Assembly (NCBI RefSeq): GCF_002002725.1
Contig: NZ_MUNW01000072.1
Span: forward strand, 28,208-92,207
DNA from: Sinorhizobium sp. A49
Lineage (GTDB): Bacteria; Pseudomonadota; Alphaproteobacteria; Rhizobiales; Rhizobiaceae
Length of the DNA: 64,000 bases
Reading direction: 5' to 3'
Position numbers and translations under genes: made by a program. The notes under the pieces were generated by a model. That model was not told the DNA's origin and ran no database searches. It saw only the letters and a list, made by a program, of their open reading frames with translations. How positions within the stretch are numbered: position 1 is the first letter of the stretch; each line of letters starts with the position of its first letter. Shown piece after piece: positions 33,927 through 45,332 of the stretch.

Positions 33927-34850
33927 TCAGTTCCGCTTTGCCGAATTCATCGCCTCCTGGTTTTTGGCGGCGACGCTCGAATACATTCCGGTCGTGCGGA
34001 ACTCGGTGGGGCTCGCCCCAAAATGGCGTCGGAAGACTTTGGCGAAATAGTTCGGATCCTCGAAGCCGGACATGATCGATACTTCCTTGACGGACAGATG
34101 CGCCGCCTTGGTCAGCAGCTTTGCCGCTCTCTGCAGCCTTTTGCGCAGCACGAATTCCGCGGGCGGCATGCCCTCGCTGGCGGCAAAGACGCGCGAGAAA
34201 TGTGCACGGCTGAGCCCCGAGACGTCGGCCAGTTTCTCGACGGGCAGGGGATGCTCAAGGTTCGCCATGATATGCTGGATGACGTGTTGCATCGTCCGGT
34301 ACTCCTGGCTGAAAACCGGATGGGCGCCGAAGACGTCGTCGTAGAGGGCCATCGCTGCCTCATAGGCGATGGCCGATGCACTGCCGGACGCTTCGCCGCC
34401 ACCTGAAATCAGTCGCAGGCTGCAGTCCGCCAGATGCTCGATCGTCTCGGGCTTCAGGTTCAGGATCGGCCCGGTTGTCGAAAGGATGGCCTTGTGGATG
34501 CGCAACGCCTCTTCGCCGTTCATGGAGATCCAGAAAAACTCCCACCGGCCGCCCGGTTCGAGCCAGTAGCGGTGATTGTGTGGCACCATCAGGAGTAGCG
34601 TCTCGCCCTCGCGCACACGGTGATTGCGGGTCTCGTAGCGCAGGTTTCCGGCGCCCGAGAGTGTGTGCTGCAGCACTGTAAACGGTGTCTGCCCCCGTTT
34701 GCGGCCATCCCAATCGTAACTTGCATCGGTGCGGATCTCATAGCCCGTGCTGGTCGGCATCGTGTGCAGGCTATGACGTCCGCGCGGCAGCGAAACCGTC
34801 TTCATGGCCGGTCCGTTCTCGACCAATCTTTTCAGCACAGAATTACCCAT
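33927..34850 (-). CDS. agpT: AraC family activator of alpha-galactoside genes (AgpT-like)
   Basis: A 307-residue regulator with an N-terminal cupin-type sugar-sensing domain (about residues 45-110, VREGETLLLMVPHNHRYW) and a C-terminal AraC double HTH (about 205-295; VEKLADVSGLSRAHFSRVF and VKEVSIMSGFEDPNYFAKVFRRHFG). In Sinorhizobium meliloti an AraC-type activator, AgpT, is needed for induction of the agp/melA genes; this gene has the same divergent position. ATG 34850 is favoured (GAGAGG upstream at slightly long distance); 34877 and 34805 are alternatives. Confidence 0.85.
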   Translation of the reverse strand: MGNSVLKRLVENGPAMKTVSLPRGRHSLHTMPTSTGYEIRTDASYDWDGRKRGQTPFTVLQHTLSGAGNLRYETRNHRVREGETLLLMVPHNHRYWLEPGGRWEFFWISMNGEEALRIHKAILSTTGPILNLKPETIEHLADCSLRLISGGGEASGSASAIAYEAAMALYDDVFGAHPVFSQEYRTMQHVIQHIMANLEHPLPVEKLADVSGLSRAHFSRVFAASEGMPPAEFVLRKRLQRAAKLLTKAAHLSVKEVSIMSGFEDPNYFAKVFRRHFGASPTEFRTTGMYSSVAAKNQEAMNSAKRN

Positions 34851-34881
34851 GAAAGCACAATACCTCTCTGGTGACACCCAT

Positions 34882-34897
34882 CATTATACGCATAATG
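34882..34897. promoter_or_regulatory. Palindrome in the agpT-melA divergent promoter region
   Basis: CATTAT-ACGC-ATAATG is a perfect 6-bp dyad 31 bases upstream of the agpT start and about 140 bases upstream of melA. It may be an operator for the agp genes or an overlapping pair of -10 elements. No footprint is implied. Confidence 0.4.
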
Positions 34898-35040
34898 CCT
34901 CACAGCAAAGCAAGATGACTGATTTCGATGGGATGGTAGGAGGAGATCGGCAAAGGCGCCGCGCTCCAGGGCGATCTCCACGGCGCACCAATTTTACCCA
35001 AAGCATCACAATCAGCCGACCGAACAGCGACGAGGACAGC

Positions 35041-36513
35041 ATGAGCCACTTCAAGATTGCCATCATCGGCGCCGGCAGCGTCGGTTTCACCAAGAAGCTC
35101 TTCACCGATATTCTCTGCGTTCCGGAGTTCCACGATGTCGAGTTCGCGCTCACCGACGTCAGCGCGCACAATCTTGAGATGATCAAGTCGATCCTCGACA
35201 GGATCGTCGAGGCCAACAACCTGCCGACCAAGGTCACCGCGTCGACCGACCGTCGCGACGCGATCGCAGGCGCGCGCTACATCATCAGCTGCGTGCGGGT
35301 CGGTGGGCTCAGCGCCTATGCGGATGATATCCAGATCCCGCTGAAATACGGCGTCGACCAGTGCGTCGGCGATACGATCTGCGCCGGCGGCATTCTCTAT
35401 GGCCAGCGCAACATCCCGGTCATCCTGGATTTCTGCAGGGATATCCGCGAACTGGCCGAGCCCGGCGCGAAGTTCCTCAACTATGCCAACCCCATGGCGA
35501 TGAACACCTGGGCTGCGATCGAATACGGCAAGGTCGACGCGATCGGGCTTTGCCACGGTGTCCAGCACGGCGGCGAACAGATCGCCGAAATCCTCGGCGC
35601 CAAGGACGGCGAACTCGACTTCATCTGCTCCGGCATCAATCACCAGACGTGGTTCGTCGACGTGAGGGTGCGCGGGCGCAAGATCGGCAAGGACGAACTG
35701 GTTGCCGCCTTCGAGGCGCATCCGGTCTTTTCGAAGCAGGAGAAGCTGCGGATCGACGTCCTCAAGCGGTTCGGCGTCTACTCCACCGAGAGCAACGGTC
35801 ACCTGTCGGAGTACCTGCCCTGGTACCGCAAGCGGCCAGACGAAGTGGCGCGCTGGATCGACATGTCGGACTGGATCCATGGCGAGACCGGCGGCTATCT
35901 GCGCCACTCGACCGAGACCCGCAACTGGTTCGAGACCGAGTTCCCGCAGTTCCTCGAAGCCGCCGCCAAGCCGATCGATCCGGCGCGCCGTTCCAACGAG
36001 CATGCGAGCCACATCCTCGAAGCGCTTGAGACCGGGCGCGTCTACCGCGGCCACTTCAATGTGAAGAACAACGGCGTGATCACCAACCTGCCGGCGGACG
36101 CAATCATCGAATCGCCGGGCTTCGTGGACCGCTTCGGCATCAACATGGTCGCGGGCATCACGCTTCCCGAGGCTTGTGCAGCCACCTGCATCTCATCGAT
36201 CAACGTCCAGCGCATGTCGGTCCACGCGGCGATATCCGGCGATATCGATCTGCTGAAGCTTGCGGTGCTGCACGACCCCCTGGTTGGCGCCATCTGCACG
36301 CCCGAGGAGGTCTGGCAGATGGTCGACGAAATGGTCGTCGCCCAGGCGCAGTGGCTTCCCCAATATGCCGATGCCGTGCCTGCCGCACGCGAGCGCCTGA
36401 GCAAGGCAACGGTCAGGACCCGCGAATGGAAGGGGTCTGCCCGCCGCGACATCCGGTCGATCGAGGAACTGCGCGCCGAGAAGGAAGCAACGAGATTGCG
36501 CGCGGCCGGCTGA
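35041..36513 (+). CDS. melA: Alpha-galactosidase, glycoside hydrolase family 4 (first copy)
   Basis: A 490-residue GH4 enzyme, the unusual NAD+- and Mn2+-dependent glycosidases acting by an elimination/oxidation mechanism. The N-terminal Rossmann motif reads IIGAGSVGFTKKL, and the metal-binding Cys-His motif is in GLCHGVQHGG. It should release galactose from melibiose/raffinose-type sugars imported by AgpABCD. ATG 35041 follows GAGGACAGC; the frame is open to 34804 but without coding support. This gene corresponds to melA/agaL1 at the head of the agp operon in S. meliloti. Confidence 0.92.
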   Translation: MSHFKIAIIGAGSVGFTKKLFTDILCVPEFHDVEFALTDVSAHNLEMIKSILDRIVEANNLPTKVTASTDRRDAIAGARYIISCVRVGGLSAYADDIQIPLKYGVDQCVGDTICAGGILYGQRNIPVILDFCRDIRELAEPGAKFLNYANPMAMNTWAAIEYGKVDAIGLCHGVQHGGEQIAEILGAKDGELDFICSGINHQTWFVDVRVRGRKIGKDELVAAFEAHPVFSKQEKLRIDVLKRFGVYSTESNGHLSEYLPWYRKRPDEVARWIDMSDWIHGETGGYLRHSTETRNWFETEFPQFLEAAAKPIDPARRSNEHASHILEALETGRVYRGHFNVKNNGVITNLPADAIIESPGFVDRFGINMVAGITLPEACAATCISSINVQRMSVHAAISGDIDLLKLAVLHDPLVGAICTPEEVWQMVDEMVVAQAQWLPQYADAVPAARERLSKATVRTREWKGSARRDIRSIEELRAEKEATRLRAAG

Positions 36514-36654
36514 TACGCCGAGGCAACGGCGGAGGCGAGCGGCAACCTGGGAGGGGCGCCGCTACGCCTCCCATGCGCCATGACTGAAGGAAAATGCTTG
36601 AGGAGCAAGCCGTACCGCCTCGGTCCGGCGTGAAGCATGAGGGAGAGAGAAACG

Positions 36655-38742
36655 ATGAACGCAATGCGCCATTTTAGACTGCGAGCCGCCCTGATGGTCG
36701 GCGTATCGACCTTTGCCGTGCAGGCCTGGGCTTCCGAGCCGACTGTCGTGCCCGAACAGCCGCCATTCCCGGCACAGGGCAAGATCACCTACGTTCCGCG
36801 CGATTCCATCCTCGAATACAAGGCTCTGCCGGAGTATCGCGAGCCCGACTGGGTCACGGAGAAATTCGTGAAAACCGGCAAGCTGCCGCCGGTGGCCGAA
36901 CGCCTGCCGAAGGAACCGCTTGTCTTCAAGACGGGCAACATGCCTGACGGCGTCGGCGTCTATGGCGACACGATGCGTCACGTGGTCGGCGGACGTCCGG
37001 AGGGGTGGAACTATTCGGCCGGACAGACGCAGGGCTGGGGCGGCATCGATATCGAGATGTTCGAATGCCTGACCCGTACCGCGCCGCTCTATCAGGTCGA
37101 GGCAAAGGATATGGAACCCTTGCCGAATCTTGCGAAAAGCTGGGAGTGGTCGGCTGACGGTCACAAGCTGACCATGCACCTGATCGAGGGTGCCAAATGG
37201 TCTGATGGCGTTCCGTTCTCGTCTGATGACGTGATGTTCTACTGGCAGGACAATGTCGTCGATCCGAACGTCTCGCCGCTCAACGGAGCGACGCCGGAAA
37301 CCTTTGGCGAAGGCACGACGCTGAAGGCCATCGACGCCAACACCGTCGAATGGACCTTCAAGGAAGCGTTCCCGCGCCAGCATCTCTATTCGATGGCCTA
37401 TGGCACTTTCTGCCCGGGACCGGCGCATATCCTCAAGACCAAGCATCCCAAATACAACAAGGACATGACCTACGATCAGTACAAGAACGGCTTTCCGCCC
37501 GAGTACATGAACATGCCGGTCATGGGTGCCTGGGTGCCGGTCGACTACCGATCGGACGACATCATCGTGCTGCGGCGGAATCCGTACTACTGGAAGGTCG
37601 ACGAGGCCGGCAACCAGCTGCCCTATCTCAACGAGATGCACTACAAGCTGTCGACCTGGGCCGACCGGGATGTGCAGGCGATCGCCGGCTCAGGCGATTT
37701 CTCCAACCTCGAGCAACCGGAGAACTTCGTCGAATCCCTGAAGCGCGCCGCATCGGAGACGGCACCGGCGCGCCTTGCCTTCGGCGCCCGCCTGATCGGC
37801 TACAATCTGCACATGAATTTTTCGGGCAATGGCTGGGGCGATCCGGATGAACGCGCCAAGGCCGTGCGCGAGCTCAATCGCAACGCCGACTTCCGCAAGG
37901 CCGTCACGATGGCGATCGACCGAAAGAAGCTCGGGGAGTCGCTCGTGAAAGGCCCCTTCACCGCAATCTATCCCGGCGGACTGTCGTCCGGCACCAGCTT
38001 TTATGATCGCCAGTCGACGGTCTATTATCCCTTCGATCTCGACGGAGCGAAGGCGCTGCTTGAAACGGTCGGCCTGAAGGACACGGATGGCAACGGCTTC
38101 GTCAACTATCCCGCCGATACGCTGGGCGGCAAGGATGTCGAGATCGTGCTACTCGTCACCTCCGAGTACAATACCGACAAGAACCTCGCCGAAGGCGTGG
38201 TCGGCCAGATGGAAAAACTCGGGCTGCGCATCGTCCTCAACTCGCTCGATGGCAAGCAGCGCGACGCCACCAACTATGCCGGACGCTTCGACTGGATGGT
38301 GCATCGCAACGGCGCCGAATTGTCGTCCGTCGTGCAGAACACGCCGCAGCTGGCCGCCACCGGCCCTCGCACCAGTTGGCATCACCGCGTGCCGGAGAGC
38401 GGCGAGCTTGATCTGATGCCGTTCGAAAAGGAACTCGTCGACATCGTCAACAAGTTTATCGCCAGCAACGACAATGACGAGCGGACCGATCTGATGAAGC
38501 AGTATCAGAAGGTCTCGACGAGCAATGTCGATACCGTCGGCCTGACGGAATATCCGGGTGCGCTGGTCATCAACAAGCGCTTTTCCAACATTCCGAGCGG
38601 CGCGCCGATCTTCATGTTCAACTGGGCGGAAGACACGATCATCCGGGAAAGGGTCTTTGTCGCTGCCGACAAGCAGGGGGATTACGAATTGTTCCCCGAG
38701 CAGCTGCCGGGCAAGCCGGGTGAGGGCGGCCCGATCAACTGA
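36655..38742 (+). CDS. agpA: Alpha-galactoside ABC transporter periplasmic binding protein
   Basis: A 695-residue member of the peptide/nickel (SBP_bac_5) binding-protein family, much longer than DppA/OppA (about 540) and matching the large AgpA type required for melibiose and raffinose use in S. meliloti. A signal peptide of about 25 residues ends VQAWA. The family core MEPLPNLAKSWEWSADGHKLTMHL and later Asp/Trp-rich ligand segments follow. ATG 36655 has GAGGGAGAGAG upstream; an earlier ATG at 36637 would spoil the signal peptide. A strong hairpin follows the stop. Confidence 0.92.
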   Translation: MNAMRHFRLRAALMVGVSTFAVQAWASEPTVVPEQPPFPAQGKITYVPRDSILEYKALPEYREPDWVTEKFVKTGKLPPVAERLPKEPLVFKTGNMPDGVGVYGDTMRHVVGGRPEGWNYSAGQTQGWGGIDIEMFECLTRTAPLYQVEAKDMEPLPNLAKSWEWSADGHKLTMHLIEGAKWSDGVPFSSDDVMFYWQDNVVDPNVSPLNGATPETFGEGTTLKAIDANTVEWTFKEAFPRQHLYSMAYGTFCPGPAHILKTKHPKYNKDMTYDQYKNGFPPEYMNMPVMGAWVPVDYRSDDIIVLRRNPYYWKVDEAGNQLPYLNEMHYKLSTWADRDVQAIAGSGDFSNLEQPENFVESLKRAASETAPARLAFGARLIGYNLHMNFSGNGWGDPDERAKAVRELNRNADFRKAVTMAIDRKKLGESLVKGPFTAIYPGGLSSGTSFYDRQSTVYYPFDLDGAKALLETVGLKDTDGNGFVNYPADTLGGKDVEIVLLVTSEYNTDKNLAEGVVGQMEKLGLRIVLNSLDGKQRDATNYAGRFDWMVHRNGAELSSVVQNTPQLAATGPRTSWHHRVPESGELDLMPFEKELVDIVNKFIASNDNDERTDLMKQYQKVSTSNVDTVGLTEYPGALVINKRFSNIPSGAPIFMFNWAEDTIIRERVFVAADKQGDYELFPEQLPGKPGEGGPIN

Positions 38743-38761
38743 CCCTTCGCAGCGTTCGTTC

Positions 38762-38783
38762 CGGCCGCAGCCGATCGCGGCCG
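38762..38783 (+). other. Stem-loop between agpA and agpB
   Basis: CGGCCGC (38762-38768) and GCGGCCG (38777-38783) form a 7-bp all-GC stem around an 8-nt loop immediately after the binding-protein gene. There is no T-run. It probably stabilises the upstream agpA message relative to the permeases. Confidence 0.55.
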
Positions 38784-38820
38784 TAACGGTCCTTCAACAA
38801 CACAAGAGAACCTAACAGCC

Positions 38821-39834
38821 ATGTTCCGATTTCTGCTTGTGCGCATCGCATCCGCCATACCCGTGCTCTTCGTGTTGAGCGTTGTCACGTTCGCGATCAT
38901 TCAGGCGCCGCCGGGCGACTACAGTGACTATATCCGCTCGCAGCTGATCAATCAGGGCGGCGCCTCCTTCGAGGAAGCCGATGCCCAGGCGCAGGCCTAC
39001 AAGGTCGCCAACGGCCTCGATAAGCCGATGGCCGTGCAGTACGTCAACTGGATCACCGGCATCCTGACCCGCGGCGATTTCGGCCACAGCCTGTTCTACA
39101 ACAAGCCGGTGGCGGACGTGGTCGGCGAGAGGCTGCCGCGCACGCTGGCGTTGGCGCTGGTATGCCACATCCTCGCGTCGATCATCGGCATCACCTTCGG
39201 CATCCTTGCCGCCACGCGGCAATACTCCTGGGTCGACAGCCTGCTGTCGGGCATTTCCTTCCTGGGCATGACGGTGCCGCGCTTCCTGATGGCGCTGATC
39301 ATCGTCTACATCCTGGTCTTCCATTTCAACGTGACGGAGATCAACAGCTTCCATTCCGCCCGCTACGGCGGTGCGCCCTGGTCCTTCGACAAATTTGTCG
39401 ATCTGCTGAAACATGTCTGGCCGGTGATCGCCATCGCCACCTTCGGCGGGCTCGCCTACAACATGCGCGTCATGCGCGGCAATCTGCTCGATACGCTGAA
39501 CGCCCAATATGTCGAAACCGCCCGCGCCAAAGGGCTTTCGGAAGGTGCCGTCATCATGCGCCATGCGGTGCCGAATGCGCTTCATCCGCTGGTCATGTAT
39601 CAGGGCGTCGTTCTGCCCTATATGCTGACGGGCGAAATCGAGACCGCGATCATCTTTGCTCTCCCGACCGTCGGACCGGCCATTGTCGGCTCCATGTGGG
39701 TCGGTGACGTCTATGTCACCGCCACCTTCATGCTGGTGTTGTCGGCCACGCTCATCATCGGCAACATCATAGCCGACATGCTGCTGGCGATGCTTGACCC
39801 GCGGGTGCGTCTTGGCGGAGGTGCCCACGCATGA
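38821..39834 (+). CDS. agpB: Alpha-galactoside ABC transporter permease, DppB/OppB type
   Basis: A 337-residue permease with the DppB-type N-terminal helix (MFRFLLVRIASAIPVLFVLSV), a long first periplasmic loop, five further helices and the EAA loop YVETARAKGLSEGAVIMRHAVPNA (about 225-248). It pairs with AgpC. Its stop overlaps the agpC ATG (ATGA). Use of a peptide-type permease for oligosaccharides is the known peculiarity of the agp system. Confidence 0.92.
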   Translation: MFRFLLVRIASAIPVLFVLSVVTFAIIQAPPGDYSDYIRSQLINQGGASFEEADAQAQAYKVANGLDKPMAVQYVNWITGILTRGDFGHSLFYNKPVADVVGERLPRTLALALVCHILASIIGITFGILAATRQYSWVDSLLSGISFLGMTVPRFLMALIIVYILVFHFNVTEINSFHSARYGGAPWSFDKFVDLLKHVWPVIAIATFGGLAYNMRVMRGNLLDTLNAQYVETARAKGLSEGAVIMRHAVPNALHPLVMYQGVVLPYMLTGEIETAIIFALPTVGPAIVGSMWVGDVYVTATFMLVLSATLIIGNIIADMLLAMLDPRVRLGGGAHA

Positions 39835-40952
39835 AGGCCGACGTTCAAGAGATCATCGTCGCTCCGATGCCGGCAGCGCACCACGGCAACGAAACCTACC
39901 TGGCGCTCGTCTGGCGCCGTCTCAAGCGTTCCTGGACCGGCATGGCCGGCCTCGTCCTCGTCTGCCTGCTAATGCTCATGACGGTCTTTGCGGAGTTCTT
40001 CTCGCCCGTCGATCCGAAGCTGACCGGCGTCGCCTTTGCACCGCCGCAGACGATCAGCATCACCGACCAGGACGGCAAGCCCGTCTGGCCGCGCACCTAC
40101 CAGGTCGGCGAGGGCACTGAACTCGACCCGATCACCTTCCAGCCGATCGTCGGCCCGGACTATGCCAATCCGAAGGACCTCGGTTTCTTCGTCAAGGGTT
40201 TCAGCTACCGGCTGCTCGGGCTCGTGCCGATGGACCGGCATTTCTTCGGCGCCGTCGATGGAACGCCGGTCAATTTCCTCGGTACCGACAAGTTTGGCCG
40301 CGATGTGCTGTCACGCATCTTCCACGGCTCTCGCGTGTCGCTGATGATCGCATTGACGGTGGTGTTCATCGTCACGGTTGTCGGCACCACGATCGGCATG
40401 GTGTCGGGGTACTTTGGTGGACGCTTTGACATCTGGATGCAGCGTTTCGTCGAGCTGGTGCTCGCCTTCCCGCAACTGCCGCTCTACCTGGCACTGACGT
40501 CGCTGATCCCCGTGACGGCGCCGACCAATGTCTTCCTCGCCTTCGTCATCTTCGTCATGTCGGCGCTGGGCTGGGCGCAGATGTCGCGCGAAGTGCGCGG
40601 CAAGACGCTGGCACTGGCGAGAATAGACTATGTGCGGGCAGCCATGGCGATCGGCGCCACGGACCGGCGCATCATCTTCCAGCACATCTTTCCAAACGTC
40701 ATGAGCCACGTCATCGTCGCGGTGACGCTGGCGATCCCGAACGTGGTGCTGCTGGAGTCGTTCCTCGGCTTCCTCGGGTTTGCGGTCAAGCCGCCTTTGA
40801 TGTCCTGGGGGCTGATGTTGCAGGATACGGCCACCTATTCCGTCATCGGGTCCTATCCCTGGATCCTGTCGCCCGTCGCTTTCGTGCTGATCACCGTCTT
40901 TGCGTTCAACGCGCTTGGCGATGGCCTGCGCGACGCCGTCGACCCGTATTGA
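39831..40952 (+). CDS. agpC: Alpha-galactoside ABC transporter permease, DppC/OppC type
   Basis: A 373-residue permease, longer than typical DppC because of a large periplasmic insertion after the first helix (about residues 55-140). The EAA loop YVRAAMAIGATDRRIIFQHIFPNV is near 265-288. It is coupled to agpB by a four-base overlap and followed 10 bases later by agpD with GAGGAGG upstream. Confidence 0.92.
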   Translation: MKADVQEIIVAPMPAAHHGNETYLALVWRRLKRSWTGMAGLVLVCLLMLMTVFAEFFSPVDPKLTGVAFAPPQTISITDQDGKPVWPRTYQVGEGTELDPITFQPIVGPDYANPKDLGFFVKGFSYRLLGLVPMDRHFFGAVDGTPVNFLGTDKFGRDVLSRIFHGSRVSLMIALTVVFIVTVVGTTIGMVSGYFGGRFDIWMQRFVELVLAFPQLPLYLALTSLIPVTAPTNVFLAFVIFVMSALGWAQMSREVRGKTLALARIDYVRAAMAIGATDRRIIFQHIFPNVMSHVIVAVTLAIPNVVLLESFLGFLGFAVKPPLMSWGLMLQDTATYSVIGSYPWILSPVAFVLITVFAFNALGDGLRDAVDPY

Positions 40953-40962
40953 GGAGGCGCCC

Positions 40963-42633
<1,671 letters not shown>

Positions 42634-42650
42634 CAGAAAAGAGGCATTTC

Positions 42651-44021
42651 ATGACGAGACAACCCAAGATCACCTTCATCGGCGCCGGATCGACCGTGTT
42701 CATGAAGAACATTATCGGCGACGTGCTGCAGCGTCCGGCGCTGTCGGGCGCAAAGATCGCTCTGATGGACATCAATCCGCAGCGGCTCGAGGAAAGCGAA
42801 GTCGTCGTTCGCAAGCTGATTTCAACGCTCGGCGCCAAAGCCACCATCGAGTTGCACGCCAACCAGCGCAAGGCCCTCGAAGGTGCCGACTTTGTCGTCG
42901 TCGCATTCCAGATCGGCGGTTATGAGCCCTGCACGGTCACGGATTTCGAAGTGCCGAAGAAGTATGGCCTGCGTCAGACGATCGCTGACACGCTTGGCGT
43001 CGGCGGCATCATGCGTGGACTGCGCACCGTACCGCATCTCTGGAGCATCTGCGCCGACATGACCGAGGTCTGCCCCAATGCGATCCTGTTGCAATACGTC
43101 AACCCGATGGCGATCAACACCTGGGCGATCGCTGAAAAATATCCTCACATCAGACAGGTCGGCCTTTGCCACTCCGTCCAGGGCACGGCGATGGAACTCG
43201 CCGAGGATCTGAACATTCCCTACGAGGAGATCCGCTACCGCTCGGCCGGCATCAACCACATGGCCTTCTTCCTCAAATTCGAGCACCGCCAGCCGGATGG
43301 CTCCTACCGCAACCTCTATCCCGATCTGCTACGCGCCTACCGTGAGGGTCGCGCGCCCAAGCCCGGCTGGAACCCGCGCTGCCCCAACAAGGTGCGCTAT
43401 GAGATGATGACCCGGCTCGGCTATTTCGTCACCGAAAGCTCGGAGCACTTTGCCGAGTATACGCCCTATTTCATCAAGCAAGGCCGCGACGATCTGATTG
43501 AAAAGTTCGGCATCCCGCTCGATGAATATCCCAAGCGTTGCATCGAGCAGGTCGAACGCTGGAAGGGGCAGGCGGCCGCCTATCGCTCCGCTGACACGAT
43601 CGAGGTCAAGCCGTCGAAGGAATATGCCTCTTCGATCATGAACTCCGTCTGGACGGGCGAGCCCTCTGTCATCTACGGCAACCTGCGCAACAATGGCTGC
43701 ATCACCTCGCTACCCGACAATTGCGCCGCCGAAGTGCCGTGCCTTGTGGACGAGAACGGCATCCAGCCGACCTTTGTCGGCGATCTGCCACCGCAACTGA
43801 CGGCGCTGATCCGCACCAACATCAACGTGCAGGAACTGACGGTCGCTGCCCTGATGACCGAGAACCGCGAGCATCTCTACCACGCGGCGATGATGGATCC
43901 GCACACGGCCGCCGAACTCGATCTCGACCAGATCTGGTCGCTGACCGACGACCTTCTCGCCGCCCACGGCAACTGGATCCCGGAATGGGCGAGAAGTGCC
44001 AGAAAGGTTCACGCCGCGTAG
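42651..44021 (+). CDS. melA: Alpha-galactosidase, glycoside hydrolase family 4 (second copy)
   Basis: A 456-residue GH4 enzyme with Rossmann motif FIGAGSTVFMKNIIGD and metal motif GLCHSVQGTA, followed by RSAGINHMAFFLKFE. It is clearly a paralog of, but diverged from, the GH4 gene at 35041, and is closer in pattern to the classical MelA type. It lies 17 bases after agpD in the same operon (agaL2-like position in S. meliloti) and is followed by a rho-independent terminator. Two enzymes may split substrates such as melibiose and raffinose/stachyose. Confidence 0.92.
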   Translation: MTRQPKITFIGAGSTVFMKNIIGDVLQRPALSGAKIALMDINPQRLEESEVVVRKLISTLGAKATIELHANQRKALEGADFVVVAFQIGGYEPCTVTDFEVPKKYGLRQTIADTLGVGGIMRGLRTVPHLWSICADMTEVCPNAILLQYVNPMAINTWAIAEKYPHIRQVGLCHSVQGTAMELAEDLNIPYEEIRYRSAGINHMAFFLKFEHRQPDGSYRNLYPDLLRAYREGRAPKPGWNPRCPNKVRYEMMTRLGYFVTESSEHFAEYTPYFIKQGRDDLIEKFGIPLDEYPKRCIEQVERWKGQAAAYRSADTIEVKPSKEYASSIMNSVWTGEPSVIYGNLRNNGCITSLPDNCAAEVPCLVDENGIQPTFVGDLPPQLTALIRTNINVQELTVAALMTENREHLYHAAMMDPHTAAELDLDQIWSLTDDLLAAHGNWIPEWARSARKVHAA

Positions 44022-44049
44022 CTTTTCTCCCGGTCGCGTGGCAGGAAAG

Positions 44050-44077
44050 CCCCGGAACCTCCCAGTTCCGGGGTTTT
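44050..44077 (+). terminator. Rho-independent terminator of the agp operon
   Basis: CCCCGGAAC (44050-44058) and GTTCCGGGG (44065-44073) form a perfect 9-bp stem with a 6-nt loop followed by TTTT, 29 bases after the second melA stop. Confidence 0.88.
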
Positions 44078-44169
44078 CCATTGGCCGTCAGGGCGTCAGG
44101 CGTGCTTGAAGAAAATCAGGACGTGGGTGGCACAGGGCAAACCAGTCGCGGCGCCAGAAATCCAAGGCA

Positions 44170-44195
44170 GCCGATGGCAGGCAAGTGCCATCGGC
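44170..44195 (-). terminator. Hairpin after lacK, candidate terminator of the lac operon
   Basis: GCCGATGGCA and TGCCATCGGC form a perfect 10-bp stem around a 6-nt loop, about 40 bases past the lacK stop on the minus strand. It lacks a T-run, so it may terminate weakly or mark the 3' end of the message. Confidence 0.5.
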
Positions 44196-44234
44196 GATGG
44201 GCGAGGCTCACACTCTTCCTGCTTTGACCCGGCG

Positions 44235-45323
44235 TCAGCGCAGTCGTTGGCCGTCCTTGTCGAAGAGGAAGGACCGGGACGCGGCGATGGCAACGGTCAG
44301 GGTCTCGCGGCTGGCGATGTCGCGGACGTCAACGTGCTCTATGATGATCCGCTCATCGGCGGAGACGTGGGCGTAGACATAGCTGGTGTTGCCGAGATGC
44401 TCGGCAACATCGACCTTGACTTTGACATCCGCGTCGCCTTTCCCCTGGCCGAGAAAATGCTCCGGCCGGACACCGAGCGTAACGGCATCCCCGACCGCGA
44501 CGGATGGCGCGGCAATGGGAAGGGTCAGCTGGACGTCGGGCTGGCTTGTGAGCGTCACGGTCGCCTGCCCGCCGCCCACTGCGGCAACCCTTGCCTTGAG
44601 AAAGTTCATGCGCGGCGAGCCGATAAAACCGGCGACAAAGGTATTTGCCGGGTCGTCGTAAAGTGCGAGCGGCGCGCCCACCTGTTCGACCACACCCGAC
44701 CGCAAGACGACGATCTTGTCGGCAAGTGTCATCGCCTCCACCTGATCGTGCGTCACGTAGATGATCGTCGACTTCAGTTCCTTGTGAAGCTTGGCGATCT
44801 CGACGCGCATATGCACGCGCAATTCGGCGTCGAGGTTCGACAGCGGTTCGTCAAACAGGAAGACGAGCGGATTGCGCACGATGGCTCGGCCGATCGCGAC
44901 ACGCTGCCTCTGACCGCCCGAGAGCGCCTTCGGTTTGCGGTCCAGAAGCGGCTCAAGCTCAAGGATGCGCGCCGCATCGTTGACTCGGGCGTCGATCTCC
45001 TCTCTCGCCATGCCGGCGAATTTGAGCGCGAAACCCATGTTCTCGCGCACGGTCATGTGCGGATAAAGCGCATAGGACTGAAACACCATGGCGATGCCGC
45101 GCTTGGACGGATCGACATCGTTCATCACCGTGCCGCCGATCGTGAGCTCGCCGGAAGAGATATCCTCCAGCCCGGCGATCATGCGCAGCAGCGTCGACTT
45201 TCCACAGCCCGAAGGTCCGACGAAGACGACGAACTCCCCGGCCTCGATCGACAGATCGACGCCCTTGATGATTTCGAGCGCGCCGAAGCGCTTGCGAATG
45301 TCGGTGAGACGGACTTCGGCCAT
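44235..45323 (-). CDS. lacK: Lactose ABC transporter ATP-binding protein (MalK/UgpC type)
   Basis: A 362-residue ATPase: Walker A GPSGCGKST (about 35-43), LSGGQRQRVAIGRA, Walker B FLFDEPLSNLDAELR, H-loop VTHDQVEAMT, then the MalK-type C-terminal OB/TOBE domains (VEQVGAPLALYDDPANTFVAGFIGSP). It energises LacFG. It is the last gene of lacEFGZK, nine bases after lacZ; this gene order is known from Agrobacterium radiobacter and S. meliloti. Confidence 0.92.
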   Translation of the reverse strand: MAEVRLTDIRKRFGALEIIKGVDLSIEAGEFVVFVGPSGCGKSTLLRMIAGLEDISSGELTIGGTVMNDVDPSKRGIAMVFQSYALYPHMTVRENMGFALKFAGMAREEIDARVNDAARILELEPLLDRKPKALSGGQRQRVAIGRAIVRNPLVFLFDEPLSNLDAELRVHMRVEIAKLHKELKSTIIYVTHDQVEAMTLADKIVVLRSGVVEQVGAPLALYDDPANTFVAGFIGSPRMNFLKARVAAVGGGQATVTLTSQPDVQLTLPIAAPSVAVGDAVTLGVRPEHFLGQGKGDADVKVKVDVAEHLGNTSYVYAHVSADERIIIEHVDVRDIASRETLTVAIAASRSFLFDKDGQRLR

Positions 45324-45332
45324 GATGACTAC

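Noticed and set aside
33756..34406. A + strand frame with a good ribosome site (MCISCRRYARFLITWKTFF...)
   Set aside because: It runs antisense through most of the AraC-type gene, becomes Arg-rich like a shadow frame, and matches no family I know; only the first ~30 codons are outside agpT.
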